Position numbers and translations under genes: made by a program. The notes beneath the pieces were generated by a model, which was not told the DNA's origin, did not search any database, and was given only the letters and a program-made list of their open reading frames with translations. A DNA stretch of 64,000 nt, taken from contig MOWL01000051.1 in NCBI GenBank assembly GCA_002110485.1, positions 124,001-188,000 on the forward strand, written 5' to 3'. Shown here piece by piece: positions 1 through 10,347 of this stretch. Numbering within the stretch: position 1 is the first letter of the stretch; every line of letters starts with the position of its first letter. This DNA is from Emergomyces orientalis. Its lineage: Eukaryota; Ascomycota; Eurotiomycetes; Onygenales; Ajellomycetaceae.

Positions 1-165
1 ACATGTTTTTCTCAATAACTTCACCAACTCGCGCTCAATTTTAATAAAAAGTGAATAAATTGCTTTCTCAAACAAGAGCTTTCAACTGGATGTCTTTTCG
101 TCTTCTAATTCAAAGAATTGGGCTGGTTCAGGGGAAAGCCAAAAAAAAAAAAAAAAAAAAAAAAA
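1..165. repeat. Dispersed repeat block, copy 1, ending in a 25-nt A tract
   Basis: Bases 1-138 are repeated almost exactly at 7776-7913; the few differences are nearly all transitions. This copy runs into a pure A tract (141-165); the second copy runs directly into the truncated gypsy element. Read on the minus strand the block contains an open stretch of about 45 codons with one TGA, present in both copies, so it is probably coding sequence of an unidentified retroelement. The block starts before the window, so its true length is unknown. Confidence 0.6.
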
Positions 166-169
166 GCTT

Positions 170-1095
170 GTCAGTTCATTTTGAAGAAGCATCATTCCCT
201 CTTCAAAATCAAAGATACTAACTGAAATATCATGAAGAACAAACTTTTCTCATCTTTCATCTTTTTCTAAATAAATCTCTGTTTTCAAAAGATTTTCTAG
301 AATAGATTTCCAGATTGAAGAATTTTCCAGTAAAAAGCTTGTATTGTATTCTGATGTTGTAGTCAGAACTAAAGAGTTTTCAAAAAAGGATTTTTCAATA
401 GAAGAAATAACAGTTTTTATTTGATTTTCTTCAGTCATGAGTTGTTCTTGAAATGCCTGATTTATTTCATTTCTGATTTGAAAAATCAGATTTGAGTTTA
501 AAAGACTATTTAATTCTAAGATTTCTCTATTAGAAAGTTTTAGAATAAGTCTGTTTTTTTTCATTTCTTGTATTTTTCTTGTGTGTAGATTCTTTTTTTC
601 ATTTTTTTCAATCAAAATGAAATCAGATTCATCTGGTTGTACTGCTTATTGCATATTATTAGATAATAAGTCTTTTTTCAGAGCTTGAGCATAGGTTTTT
701 TCCACTTTTGAATTATTTTCCACTGAATCAGTAGTGGAAGAAAGATTGAAAGTGGTGTTATTTACAGAGTTTGAAGAATTTACATTATCAATAGTAATTA
801 CATTACTAATGATAATTTTTAATTCTTTAGAAATTCCCAGTTTGTATTTTAGAATTTCATTTATCTGTTTTGCTTGAATAAGTAGTAGATTTACTACTTT
901 ATCATCTTGCTCTTGAATGCATTGATTCTTCAGAATTTCAGCTACTTTCTGAAGATTTTCAATATCATTCATTTTCTGTTGCAGTTGCTCTTTTTTTCTT
1001 TTTTTTATAAGTTCTATATCAGGGATTTTTTCAAGAAAAATATCATTTTCTTGAATTAATGACATCATATTCACAGAAGCAGGTGAATTTGACAT
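170..1095 (-). pseudogene. Relic of a Tad1-like LINE ORF1 (gag-like nucleic-acid-binding protein)
   Basis: Two adjoining minus-strand reading frames (1095-646 and 615-250) continue past a stop down to about 170. The first is Lys/Glu-rich and ends in a TYAQALKK motif. The second carries the pattern typical of ORF1 proteins of Tad1-clade fungal LINEs: a stretch like LSNREILELN, then VLTTTSEYNTSFLLENSSIW, and after the stop a segment reading FDFEEGMMLLQNEL, which in intact relatives follows a conserved W-x-K-V-V-V-H-G motif. The frame is broken between the two parts and the sequence is very AT-rich. No reverse transcriptase belonging to it is visible. The gypsy element at 1341 lies just upstream of this ORF, so AT-rich DNA on its far side (6930 onward) may be the LINE's 5' part. 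Family assignment rests on remembered motifs. Confidence 0.5.
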
Positions 1096-1340
1096 AATTC
1101 AGACTATTTTTTCTACTAGTGATAGTAACTAGATTAGATTTTTCTAGAGAATCTAATAAACTGATATTGATTTTTAGAGATAAATCAATTAAATCTTCAC
1201 AGACTTCTTTCTTGTGCTACAAAGTGAAAAGAAAAGATTTGATTTCAATGAATAACAAGTTATTCAGTTGAAATGACAGTTTTTAAGAGAAAAACTGACA
1301 AAATAAATCAATTTTTTACAGAGAAATTGATAAAAACTAT

Positions 1341-1577
1341 TGTCAGAGGTTGAACCTCTATATGGTTATATGGACTCGGGCTAGCCGCCCAAACAGACTA
1401 ATAGCTTCCACGCTAGTGGCTAGCCCTCGCTTGCAGCTTGCACTTAGAACTCTTTTCTTCACACTTTTTGCACTCTCTCTTTTCTTTCTCTTTTCTTTCT
1501 CTTTTCTTTCTTAAGCTTTTCTTCTTGTATTTTAGGCACAATATAGTTCTTTCATACCTAATTGCTTGCCTCTTACA
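1341..1577 (+). repeat. 5' LTR of the gypsy element
   Basis: 237 bp, TG...CA ends, preceded by ACTAT. It contains a pyrimidine-rich tandem array of a TTTCTTTCTC-like unit (about 1478-1512) and is nearly identical to 6688-6924. Confidence 0.95.
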
Positions 1578-1673
1578 TTAGGAAAGCTTCGTTTTTACTC
1601 CTTACTAAAGGAAGACATGGAAAAGCTCAGAAAGACACTGGCACCACAGATCAATTATTAAGAAAGAATAATA

Positions 1674-1800
1674 GTGTGACAGGGTAGCAAGGAATCCCTG
1701 CATCTATAAGAAAGTCCAGGAGAATACTGGCATTATAAACTTATTCTTTGAGTAAATCATGGTGTGACAGGGTAGCAAGGAATCCCTGCACTTATAAGAA
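1674..1800 (+). repeat. Direct repeat pair in the gypsy leader
   Basis: A 39-bp unit starting GTGTGACAGGGTAGCAAGGA occurs at 1674-1712 and again at 1762-1800, just before the gag start codon at 1812. It lies in the untranslated leader between LTR and gag. It may be part of a packaging or dimerisation signal, but nothing in the sequence proves this. Confidence 0.7.
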
Positions 1801-1811
1801 CAAAAACTCTG

Positions 1812-2990
1812 ATGGTCATCTTTAAGATCCCATTGGATGAAGACGAATTTGTGTTAGCCACAAGCAGTCATGAACCACAGGACAAAGAAATGACCACCAA
1901 CCTCACTAGAGAGGAGCTCGCGGAGCTTTTTCAGATGAAGAAAAGACTGGCAGCTCAACAAGTGAAGCTACAGAATCAACAACAAGAACTTGAGAAGCAA
2001 TGAATAGCCACTGAAACTTCAGACTCAACTGGAGTTATCACTATCCCTCTCTCTATTGAACCAAAACAGTCAAAAGCAAGCCTTCCAGACTCTGTCTGTT
2101 ATAATGACAATAATCTCTTCTATTTCCCACAGTTCCTCAGCAACCTCAAAGCCAAGATTATGATTGATGGACAGGCCATTGGAAATGAACAAGCTCAAGT
2201 GTGGTATACTTTTAAAAGACTGGAAGACAAAGCATCAGCAAGAATTCATTCTTGGGTGGATCAGTATTCTGAAACTAGTAGATTTACCATCAAGGAGTTT
2301 CTTGAGCTTCTGAAATCAACATTTGTTGACACAGCCTATGAGCAGAAAGCCTTGAACAAACTGAATAGACTGAGACAAGGAAAGAGAAGCTTTGATGAAC
2401 TCTTGACTGAGCTGAAGCAACTGCTTCTAGAGACTGATGAGCATGAATGAGCTGATTCAATCAAAAAAGACTATCTGAAAGAAGTCTTCAACTGAGAACT
2501 AAAGAAACATCTCTTGAGCTTAGATGAAAAGAAGTTCTATGATGGATTCAAGAATCAAGTGAAAAGAATTGCAGATCATGTGAAGAACTTCAATAAGTTT
2601 GAGAAGAGTCAGCTGAGTTAGTGCTGAAATACCTCACTCAAGAGATTCTGGGGAAGCCTTCCCCAGACCTCTTCTGAATCACAGGATGTCATGGACTGGG
2701 AGCCCACACCAGCGCGAACCGCCAAGGAGAAGGACAAGAGAACACAACACACTGCATGGGTAGACCTCAAGGAGCTGAATAGAAGAAAGGAAAAGAGGTT
2801 GTGCTTCCGCTGTGGAGCATCAGGGCACATGGTCACAGATTGCCCTTACAAGCCTGCACGGCGCCCTGTGAAGGCCGCCAGTGTAGCCCCCATGTTGGAA
2901 CCCCGCCAAAGCCGCCCTCAGCCTCAGTCAAGGGTGAGTAGTCTCAACAGTAGCTCAAGGGAGAGCTCTCCGGAGCCGGGAAAAGAGTAG
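1812..2990 (+). pseudogene. Gypsy gag (capsid and nucleocapsid), stop-interrupted
   Basis: One frame runs from the ATG at 1812 to a TAG at 2988-2990 without any frameshift but is broken by internal stops, nearly all TGA (for example 2001-2003 and 2448-2450). The middle part (2160-2600) is a retrotransposon capsid domain with the motif LNRLRQGKRSFDELLTELKQ. The end carries a CCHC zinc knuckle CFRCGASGHMVTDC (C-x2-C-x4-H-x4-C) in a GC-rich patch that has largely escaped mutation. Two interruptions fall where related gag proteins have Trp or Arg (after DEHE and after VFN). The pol frame begins downstream in a different phase, so expression of pol in the ancestor would have required a frameshift or reinitiation. 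Confidence 0.85.
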
Positions 2991-3064
2991 CCTCTGCCGA
3001 AAATCACCTGCAGAGGCCCACAGAGGAACAAGCAGTCAAGGGATGGAAGAAATTTGAGGAGAAA

Positions 3065-6000
3065 ATGATTAGGGACCCAATCTATGTAGATGCTGTCTTA
3101 GATGGCATACACTTCACTAGAGCAATGATAGATTCAGGGTGTGCCCTCTATGACATCATCTCCTCACACCTTGCACGAAAATTGAACCTCCAGTGTATGA
3201 AATTTCCCGGTCGTCTTATTGAAGGATTTGATGGCAACTATCAAATGATTGACAAAGTAGCTTGCGCGGCATTGGACATAGGAGGACATCTAGCTAAGAG
3301 GTTCTACTTCTATGTGGTTAAGACCCCCCAGGACTCAGGTTCCCCTCATATCACTCTAGAGATGCCATGGCTGAACATATTCAATGCAGTGCCTGATAGT
3401 AAAAGACGGGAGCTGCGTTTTCATTCAGAAGTTGTGATGAAGAATGCTCTGACTCTCAATGAGAATTCTTGACCAATTCAAGTCTCAGTAGTTACATTTG
3501 AGCATCATCTCTGCAAACACTGTAAGTAAGACAGCACTCAGGTCTTCTCAGCTAGCCTGAAGGACATAGAGAAAGCTCTGAAGATAAAAAAGAAACTCAC
3601 TGATTCACAGAAGAAACTGCTCAAACATTATCATGCCTATTTGAATGTGTTTGATTGTACTGCAGCCAACACTTTACCCCCTCATCGCGGACCAGGGGTA
3701 GACCATGAAATCACATTGAAAAATAGAGATGAAAAAGAGGCTCAATCATCTTGAGACTCTCTCTACAATATATTCTGGGATGAACTTCTTGTTCTCTGGA
3801 AGACACTACTGGATTACTTGGATAAAGGCTTCATACGAGTGAGTAATTCACCGGCAGCAGCCCCTGTGCTCTTTGCTTGGAAACCAGAGAGTGGCCTACA
3901 ATTCTGTGTAGACTACTGTGGCTTGAATGCAATCACTCGCAAGGACCAATACCCCCTCCCATTAATCAATGAGACTCTAGAATGTATTGGCAAGACAAAA
4001 TGATTTACAAAGCTTGATATTACTGCAGCTTTTCACAGGCTTCGCATTGCAGAAGGTGATGAATGGAAGACAGCCTTCAGAACTTGATATGAGCTCTATG
4101 AATGGCTGGTAACTCTCTTTGAATTGGCAAATGCCTCTAGCATCTTTCAGAAGTACATCAATTGGGCTCTACATGAATACCTGGATGAGTTTGTATCTGT
4201 CTATATTGATGATATCTTGATTTTCACCTCAGGCAGTCTTAAGCAACACCGCCAACATGTTGAAAAGGTACTTACCAAGTTACATAAGACTGGCCTTCAG
4301 ATTGATATAGACAAGTGTGACTTCGAGATTCAATCAACCAAGTATCTAGAATTTATCATAGAGGCTGGAAAAGGTGTGAGCATGAATCCAGAGAAGATTC
4401 AGATAATTATGAAATAATAAGCTCTCACTACAGTTAAAGATGTCCGCGGGTTCATAGAATTCATGAACTTTTATAGAAGATTTATACAGAATTTCTCAAA
4501 GATCATAGCCCCTCTCACAGAGCTCACCAAAAAGGACATAAAGTTTAACTGATTCAAGAAAGCAAATCAGATTTTTGAACTGCTTAAAAAGATGTTCATC
4601 TCTGTATTAATATTGCTGCAGTTCTTTTCTGATTGTGAAACAGTTGTTAAAACAGATTTCTCTGATTATGTTACTGAAGAAGTACTCTCTCAGTATAATG
4701 ATAATGAACTGCTGAGACCATGTGCCTTCTTCTCTAAGAAGAACACATCTGCTGAATGCAACTATGAAATTCATGATAAGGAATTGCTCACTGTAATCAG
4801 ATGCTTGAAAGAATGAAACTCTCAGTTAAGAAGTACTGACAAGTTCAAGATCATCACTGATCACAAGAATTTAGAGTACTTCATGACCTCACAGAAGCTC
4901 TCAGAAAGGCAAGTACACTGAGCTCAGTTCCTGAGCCATTTCAATTTTGAATTGGCGTATCGGCCTGGTAAGGACAACGCTGCCGCGGACACCCTATCCC
5001 GCCGGGACCAGGACCTACCAAGTGGCCAAGATGACGAGAGACATGCCTACAGGAAATTCTGAATGCTACAGTCAGTTAAATGCTTCTTGATAATTGACAG
5101 AAAGAGTCTGAGAAAGCCTTTCTCAGATGTTCTTCAACCCTCATGTGAATCTCAATCTGTTAGTGCAGTGTCAATCACAGCATCAGCCCTGCTCATAGAA
5201 GAACGCACCCTCACTGAAGAATGAACTCAGGCTAAAAAGAATGACAACACATTCAAGAAGCTGAAACAGATTATTCACAGTGACTCTCAGAAGTTTTCTT
5301 CATGATTAAAGATCAAGATCTCAGTGACAGAATGTAGTATTGAAAATGAATATCTCTGCTTTAGAGAGCAGAAGTGGGTCCCAGACTCTGAACCTCTACA
5401 GACCAGAATACTACAGGAAATTCATGATTCAGTGATGACAGGACATCTCAGACAAGAGATCATGTATCAAATCCTTACTCAAGACTATTTTTGATCTAAC
5501 TGTGCTCAAGATGTGAGGGTCTTCACTCATAATTGTGACATTTGTAGAGCAAACACAGCATGGAAGAAGTGTTGACATGGCCTGCTAAAGCCTCTGCTTA
5601 TATCAGACTGAATATGAAGAGAAATCTTCATTGACTTCATTGTGAAACTCTCAGAGTTCAATGAATTCACTAATATCATGGTGATCATGGACCGTCTGAG
5701 CAAAGATGTGATAATTGAACCCTGTAAGAAAATAGACACTGAGACACTAGCAGATGTCTTTATCAACTGCTTCTATAGAAGGCATGGTGTGCCATCAGCT
5801 ATAGTCTCAGACCGCGGAACGCAGTTTGTTGAAGCCCTTTGGTCACATGTATGTAAGAAGTTAGGCATCACCAGACATCTCTCTACTGCCTACCATTCAG
5901 AGACAGATGGGTCCACGGAACAGGCAAATCAGTCACTGGAGGCCTATATCAGGAAGTTCACAAACTTTGCACAGGATGACTGGTCAGGATGTTTAGCATC

Positions 6001-6700
6001 CGCTGAATTAGCCATGAATGATAGAGACTCAGCAACTACTGGCATGAGCTCATTCTTCTTGATGCATGAATATAATTTAGACTCATTACAGCTGAAAGAG
6101 AACACTTCAGTTTCCAAGAGTTCTCAAAACTCAATTGAGCAAGCAGAATTAATTCTAGCAAAGCTGAAGAATGCAGCAACCTGGGCCCAGACTTCAATAG
6201 CAAATGCCCAGCAAGAACAAGAGCTCCAGACTAATCACCATCAAGATGCTGCCCCGGAATACAGAGTTGATGACACTGTCTGACTGAGTTTGAAGAATGT
6301 GTCTACACTTCAGCCTTCAAAGAAGCTGGATGTTTGGAATGAAAAGTTCAAGATAATAGAGAGAATTGGCTCTCATGTCTATCAATTGAACATGTCATCT
6401 GGGATTCATAATGTTTTTCATGTGGATTTACTTCGCCCTGCTGCTGGAGACCCGCTGCCATCCCAAATCTGCCATGAACTCCAACCACCGGCCATAGATG
6501 TTGATGGGCACGAGGAGTATTATGTTGAGAAGATCCTTAAGAAGAAGATTAGATACCGCCAGAAGCATTACCTGGTCAAATGAGTGAGCTGAACTGCTTC
6601 CACCTGGGTAAAGGCATCTCTAATGGAGGAGACTCAGGCTCTCGATGACTACCTGCGGAGGACCACGGAAGGGGAGGAGGGGGGTAATGTCAGGGGTTGA
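3065..6700 (+). pseudogene. Gypsy pol: protease, RT, RNase H, integrase, chromodomain; 20 internal stops
   Basis: A single frame, without one frameshift over 3.6 kb, encodes an aspartic protease (IDSG near 3127), reverse transcriptase (FCVDYCGLN near 3901; YIDD at 4202-4213), RNase H (KTDFSDYV near 4657), integrase (zinc-binding HHCC region about 5420-5550 and DDE core with SDRGTQF near 5808), and a C-terminal chromodomain (EEYYVEKIL, then HYLVK followed by a TGA at 6581). The frame closes at 6698-6700 inside the 3' LTR. Internal stops are at 3470, 3527, 3752, 4001, 4085, 4415, 4418, 4550, 4814, 4919, 5060, 5222, 5303, 5492, 5573, 5609, 5615, 6281, 6581 and 6590: 17 TGA, three TAA, no TAG. 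Many TGAs sit at family Trp positions, for example K-W-FTKLD (4001) and CLKE-W (4814). Confidence 0.93.
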
Positions 6701-6924
6701 ACCCCTATATGGTTATATGGACTCGGGCTAGCCGCTCAAACAGACTAATAGCTTCCACACTAGTGGCTAGCCCTTGCTTGCAGCTTGCACTTAGAACTCT
6801 TTTCTTCACACTCTTTGCACTCTCTCTTTTCTTTCTCTTTTCTTTCTCTTTTCTTTCTTAAGCTTTTCTTCTTGTATTTTAGGCACAATATAGTTCTTTC
6901 ATACCTAATTGCTCGCCTCTTACA
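6688..6924 (+). repeat. 3' LTR of the gypsy element
   Basis: 237 bp, TGTCAG...TTACA, followed by ACTAT (6925-6929). A purine tract immediately precedes it (GGGGAGGAGGGGGGTAA region, ending 6687). Confidence 0.95.
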
Positions 6925-6929
6925 ACTAT

Positions 6930-7775
6930 TCAGAAATATTCAATATTCTAAACTTCTCCCTACATATCAAGTATGCAGCTCAAAATTGAGATTATTTTCA
7001 AAAACTGAATCAGTCACTGAAGTAAAGAAATATGAATTTGTATAGAATTTTCTTGATTTATTTACTCAGAGCTAAATCAAGAAAAACACTCTAACTCTTG
7101 CAAATTTTGTCTTTTTCAATTTAAAAAGCTTCTCAAAATTTCTGCTTGAAATAGGCTCCATCTCAAATCAAGATTGTATTCCTGAAATATCAATATGAAT
7201 TAATACTGAATAGATTTCCTTTTCTATTCAAATTAATCTCATATATTTTACTAGATAGCTCTTAATAAATGTAATTTATTAAGTCACACAGATGAGTATG
7301 CAAATGAAGAATCAACAGACTACATCTATACTATTTTCTTATATAATAATATATATATATACAAGTATGTATATATATTACTTGCAGAGACCAAGCTATT
7401 TTTTAAACACTGATATTTCCACTTTTTCTCGTTCCGTTTTGTAGAGAGGGTAGGTTTCGGGGAATTTCTGATTGAAGAGTAGATCACATGTGATCTGTGC
7501 TGAGGTATTTTTTTTTTCACTTTTCTGCTGGGCAAGGTAGGGTGGTACAGGGAAAAGACTTGACACTGGTGCAAAGAAACATGAAAATCAATCAGAGTTT
7601 TCACACAGGTTTTGACAATGAATTGTTCAGAAAGAGATGGTTGGAATGAATTCAAAATTGAGACAGTTGTAATATCTGGTTTGTTCTAGCTTCTATCAAA
7701 ATTCTATGTAAATTGGGCCGAAACTGATGAAGTTATGTGATGAAGTGTGATTTTCTTTTCTCTTAGAGATTGCAA
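6930..7775. other. AT-rich degenerate repeat DNA, no gene
   Basis: No supportable coding region. A (TA)n-rich microsatellite lies at about 7337-7380. This is probably the continuation of the LINE-type DNA into which the gypsy element inserted, but too decayed to assign. Confidence 0.5.
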
Positions 7776-7913
7776 ACATGTTTTCCTCAATAGCTTCATC
7801 AACTTGTGCTCAATTTTAATAAAAAGTGAATAAATTGCTTTCTCAAACAAGAGCTTTCAAATGGATGTCTTTTCGTCTTCTAATTCGAAGAATTGAGCTG
7901 GTTCGGGGGAAAG
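7776..7913. repeat. Dispersed repeat block, copy 2
   Basis: Second copy of bases 1-138, same orientation. Its right end is abrupt: homology to copy 1 stops at about 7913 and the truncated gypsy element begins within a few bases, so this is a junction produced by insertion or deletion. Confidence 0.75.
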
Positions 7914-7915
7914 TG

Positions 7916-10031
7916 TTTTTGGAAGAAGATGTTCATCAGCACACTTTTGTTAATAATATTTGACCTCAACTGTGATACAGTCATAGAAGCCGACTCCTCT
8001 GGTTATGTTACCAGTGAAGCTATACTACAGTATGATGATGAAGGTGTCCTACAACCATGCACCTTCATGTTCAAGAAAATGAACTCTGCTGAGTATAACT
8101 ATGAGATCTATGACAAGAAACTTCTCACAATCATACACTGTCTAGAAGAATGAAATTCTGAACTTTGCAGTGTACTCAAATTCAAAATAATCACAGATTA
8201 TAAGAATCTCAAGCACTTCACAACTACTCATAAGCTAACAGAATGACAGATGTGATAATCTGAACTACTGAGCCACTTTCACTTCACAATACACTACTGC
8301 TCTGATAGTCAGAACTCTATGGCAGACGCTCTCTCATGATGAGAACAGGATATGTCTTCTGACACAGCAGACATCTGCTGAATCAATCATGAACACTGAC
8401 TTCTAGACCTGAAAATATTAGTTAGTCAGAACAAGACAGTGCACAGCACAATCTGTGCTTCTCTAATTAAAATACTCTCTCTACAAATTATCTTCAATGT
8501 CTCAGCTCTCTTCAACACCTCAGCTCCCTCCGCCTCTTCTGAAATGTCATTTGATGAACTATGGCATACTTCAGCTCTGACAGACAAACTCCTCTGACTC
8601 CTTATCAAGAACATATGCCAAGGGGCGCCTTGATTTTCCCCAGAACTACGCGTGAGAATCAACATTTCAGAATACTCAGTTAATAATAATAATACTCTTT
8701 ACTTCTGTGACTGATACTGAGTCCCACAATCAGAACCTCTACACACTTGAATCATGCAAGAAATGCATGACTCATGTATGACTGGTCACTCAGACTGTGA
8801 ACAACTATACTGAATAGTCTTCTGAAAATTCTACTGATCTGAGATATCAAACAGTATTCAATACTTTGTCTGAAACTGCAACTGCTGTTTCTTCATCATT
8901 TTATGAAAAAATTATAGAAAAGAATTTCTCAAATCACTCAACATCTCTGACAGAATCTGGTGAAATGTAGTTATTGATTTCACTGTTGATTTTTCTGAAA
9001 GCAATGATTGTAAGAACATGTTGATAATTGTTGACTGACTAAGCAAGAATGTGATATTAGAACTCTGCAAGAAAATGAATGCTGAATGAATCACTGAAGT
9101 CTTTCTACAAAGCTCATTCTATTGAATGCATGACTTATCAAGATCAATAGTATCAGATCAAGATTGTCAATTCATAGAAGCTCTCTAGACAAGAATCTGC
9201 CAGATTCTCAAAATCACATGCTGCCTGTCAACCACCTATCACCCAGAGACTGATGGTGTGTCAGAGCAAATGATTCAAACAGTGAAGAATTATCTTCACA
9301 AGTTCTGCAACTACTTACAGAATGACTGACATGATCTTCTTCTGCACACTGAAGTTGCTATTAATGATCAAGACACAGTCTCAACAGATGTGAGTTCATT
9401 CTTTCTTACACACAGCTATCACATGAAAATACTCAATTTTCTAGAATTCATGCAGCTCACACTGAACCCTCACAGCCCAGTCCAAATCATGAACAATATA
9501 GTAATGAAGCTCTGAGATGTCTGTGACTGGGCAGAAGTCTTCATAATAAGTGTGAAGCAGAATCAAGAAAATCAAGCTAATATACAATAAGACTCTGCTG
9601 AACAGTATAAAATAGAAAATCTCATGTGATTAAATCTCAGAAACATACAAATCACATGCTCATCATGCACACTAGATTACTGCCACATGAAATACAAAGT
9701 TGTGAAAGTTCTAGGCAGTCACAACTATCATCTTAACACTCTGTCTGGAATTCACAACATTTTTCATACAAGCTTGCTGTGCTGTGCTGTCACCGACCCA
9801 TTCCCTTCTCAACTGACGTCCGACTGGCAACTGCTAGGGATCATAGGAGAAGACAATGAACTTGAATGAGAGATAGAAGACATTCTAGATAAAAGACTCC
9901 ATGGCCGCGGCCGACAATATCTTGTGAAATGGGTCAGCTATGATCACCTGACCTGGACCCCAGGCTCCGCGCTGTCCGAAACAGCGGCCCTCAAACAATG
10001 GGAACAACGCGCCCACGACCCTACCACTTAA
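7916..10031 (+). pseudogene. Truncated gypsy pol: RNase H, integrase, chromodomain
   Basis: RNase H motifs (IEADSSGYV, then AEYNYEIYDKKLLTIIHCLEE) open the fragment; the rest of RNase H and the integrase (DDE region about 8950-9260) follow with dense stops, mainly TGA. One diagnostic spot is the family motif DALSRR-E, which reads DALS-TGA-TGA-E at about 8320-8345, that is CGR codons turned to TGA. The C-terminal chromodomain (about 9830-10031, with GRQYLVKWVSYDHLTWTPGS) is open and GC-rich, unlike the AT-rich decayed part before it, and ends at TAA 10029-10031. Conserved Trp after DNELE is TGA here. Not functional. Confidence 0.85.
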
Positions 10032-10058
10032 CCCTCACTCTGTGAAAGGGGGGGCTAA

Positions 10059-10347
10059 TGTGACAGGCTACACCTGATTAATAGACCATTCCGCTACGCC
10101 CCTGCTACATCTCTGAAAGTGTACACTCCATGGTTTCTCCACTCTGAAAGCTTCAATTCCTGAACTAATTCTCTTATTGAAGCTTCTATTCTTCTGCTCA
10201 GAGCTTCATTCAGAGCTTCACTGTATACATGTATAAATCTCTGTCTCTGATGAATTTCTCTTTCTTTTCTCTTCTTTCCTTAATGTTTTCTATTTTGTTA
10301 TATAAGATCTATATTAGTGCCGAGCACTTCAGTGTAGGCCCGTTACA
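10059..10347 (+). repeat. 3' LTR of the truncated gypsy element
   Basis: Begins TGTGACAGGC directly after the purine tract AAAGGGGGGGCTAA and ends CGTTACA, giving the TG...CA ends of an LTR. No partner copy exists in the window, so the 3' boundary is set only by the CA end. Confidence 0.7.

Larger units (their letters stand above)
1341..6924 (+). mobile_element. Complete Ty3/gypsy chromovirus-type LTR retrotransposon
   Basis: Two 237-bp LTRs (1341-1577 and 6688-6924) begin TGTCAG and end TTACA and bracket a gag-pol region. The element is flanked by a 5-bp target duplication ACTAT (1336-1340 and 6925-6929). Domain order is gag, zinc knuckle, protease, reverse transcriptase, RNase H, integrase, chromodomain, which defines the Ty3/gypsy chromoviruses. 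A purine tract (about 6667-6687) precedes the 3' LTR. I could not match a tRNA primer site directly after the 5' LTR. The LTRs differ at about eight sites, all transitions, with no indels. The coding frames carry many stops, so the copy cannot make its proteins without suppression or editing. Confidence 0.95.
7916..10347 (+). mobile_element. Second Ty3/gypsy element, 5'-truncated
   Basis: Starts inside the RNase H domain and runs through integrase and a chromodomain to a purine tract (about 10041-10056) and a 289-bp LTR (10059-10347). No 5' LTR, gag, protease or reverse transcriptase is present. It is related to, but clearly different from, the 1341 element: the LTR sequence is unrelated and the chromodomain tail differs. 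It is much more decayed. Confidence 0.9.

Noticed and set aside
3065..6700. TGA read as Trp (genetic-code reassignment)
   Set aside because: Host genes in the same window use TGG for Trp and close with TGA (RFC3, ARPC3, HDA1), and both elements also retain TGG. Mutation of TGG and CGA explains the pattern.
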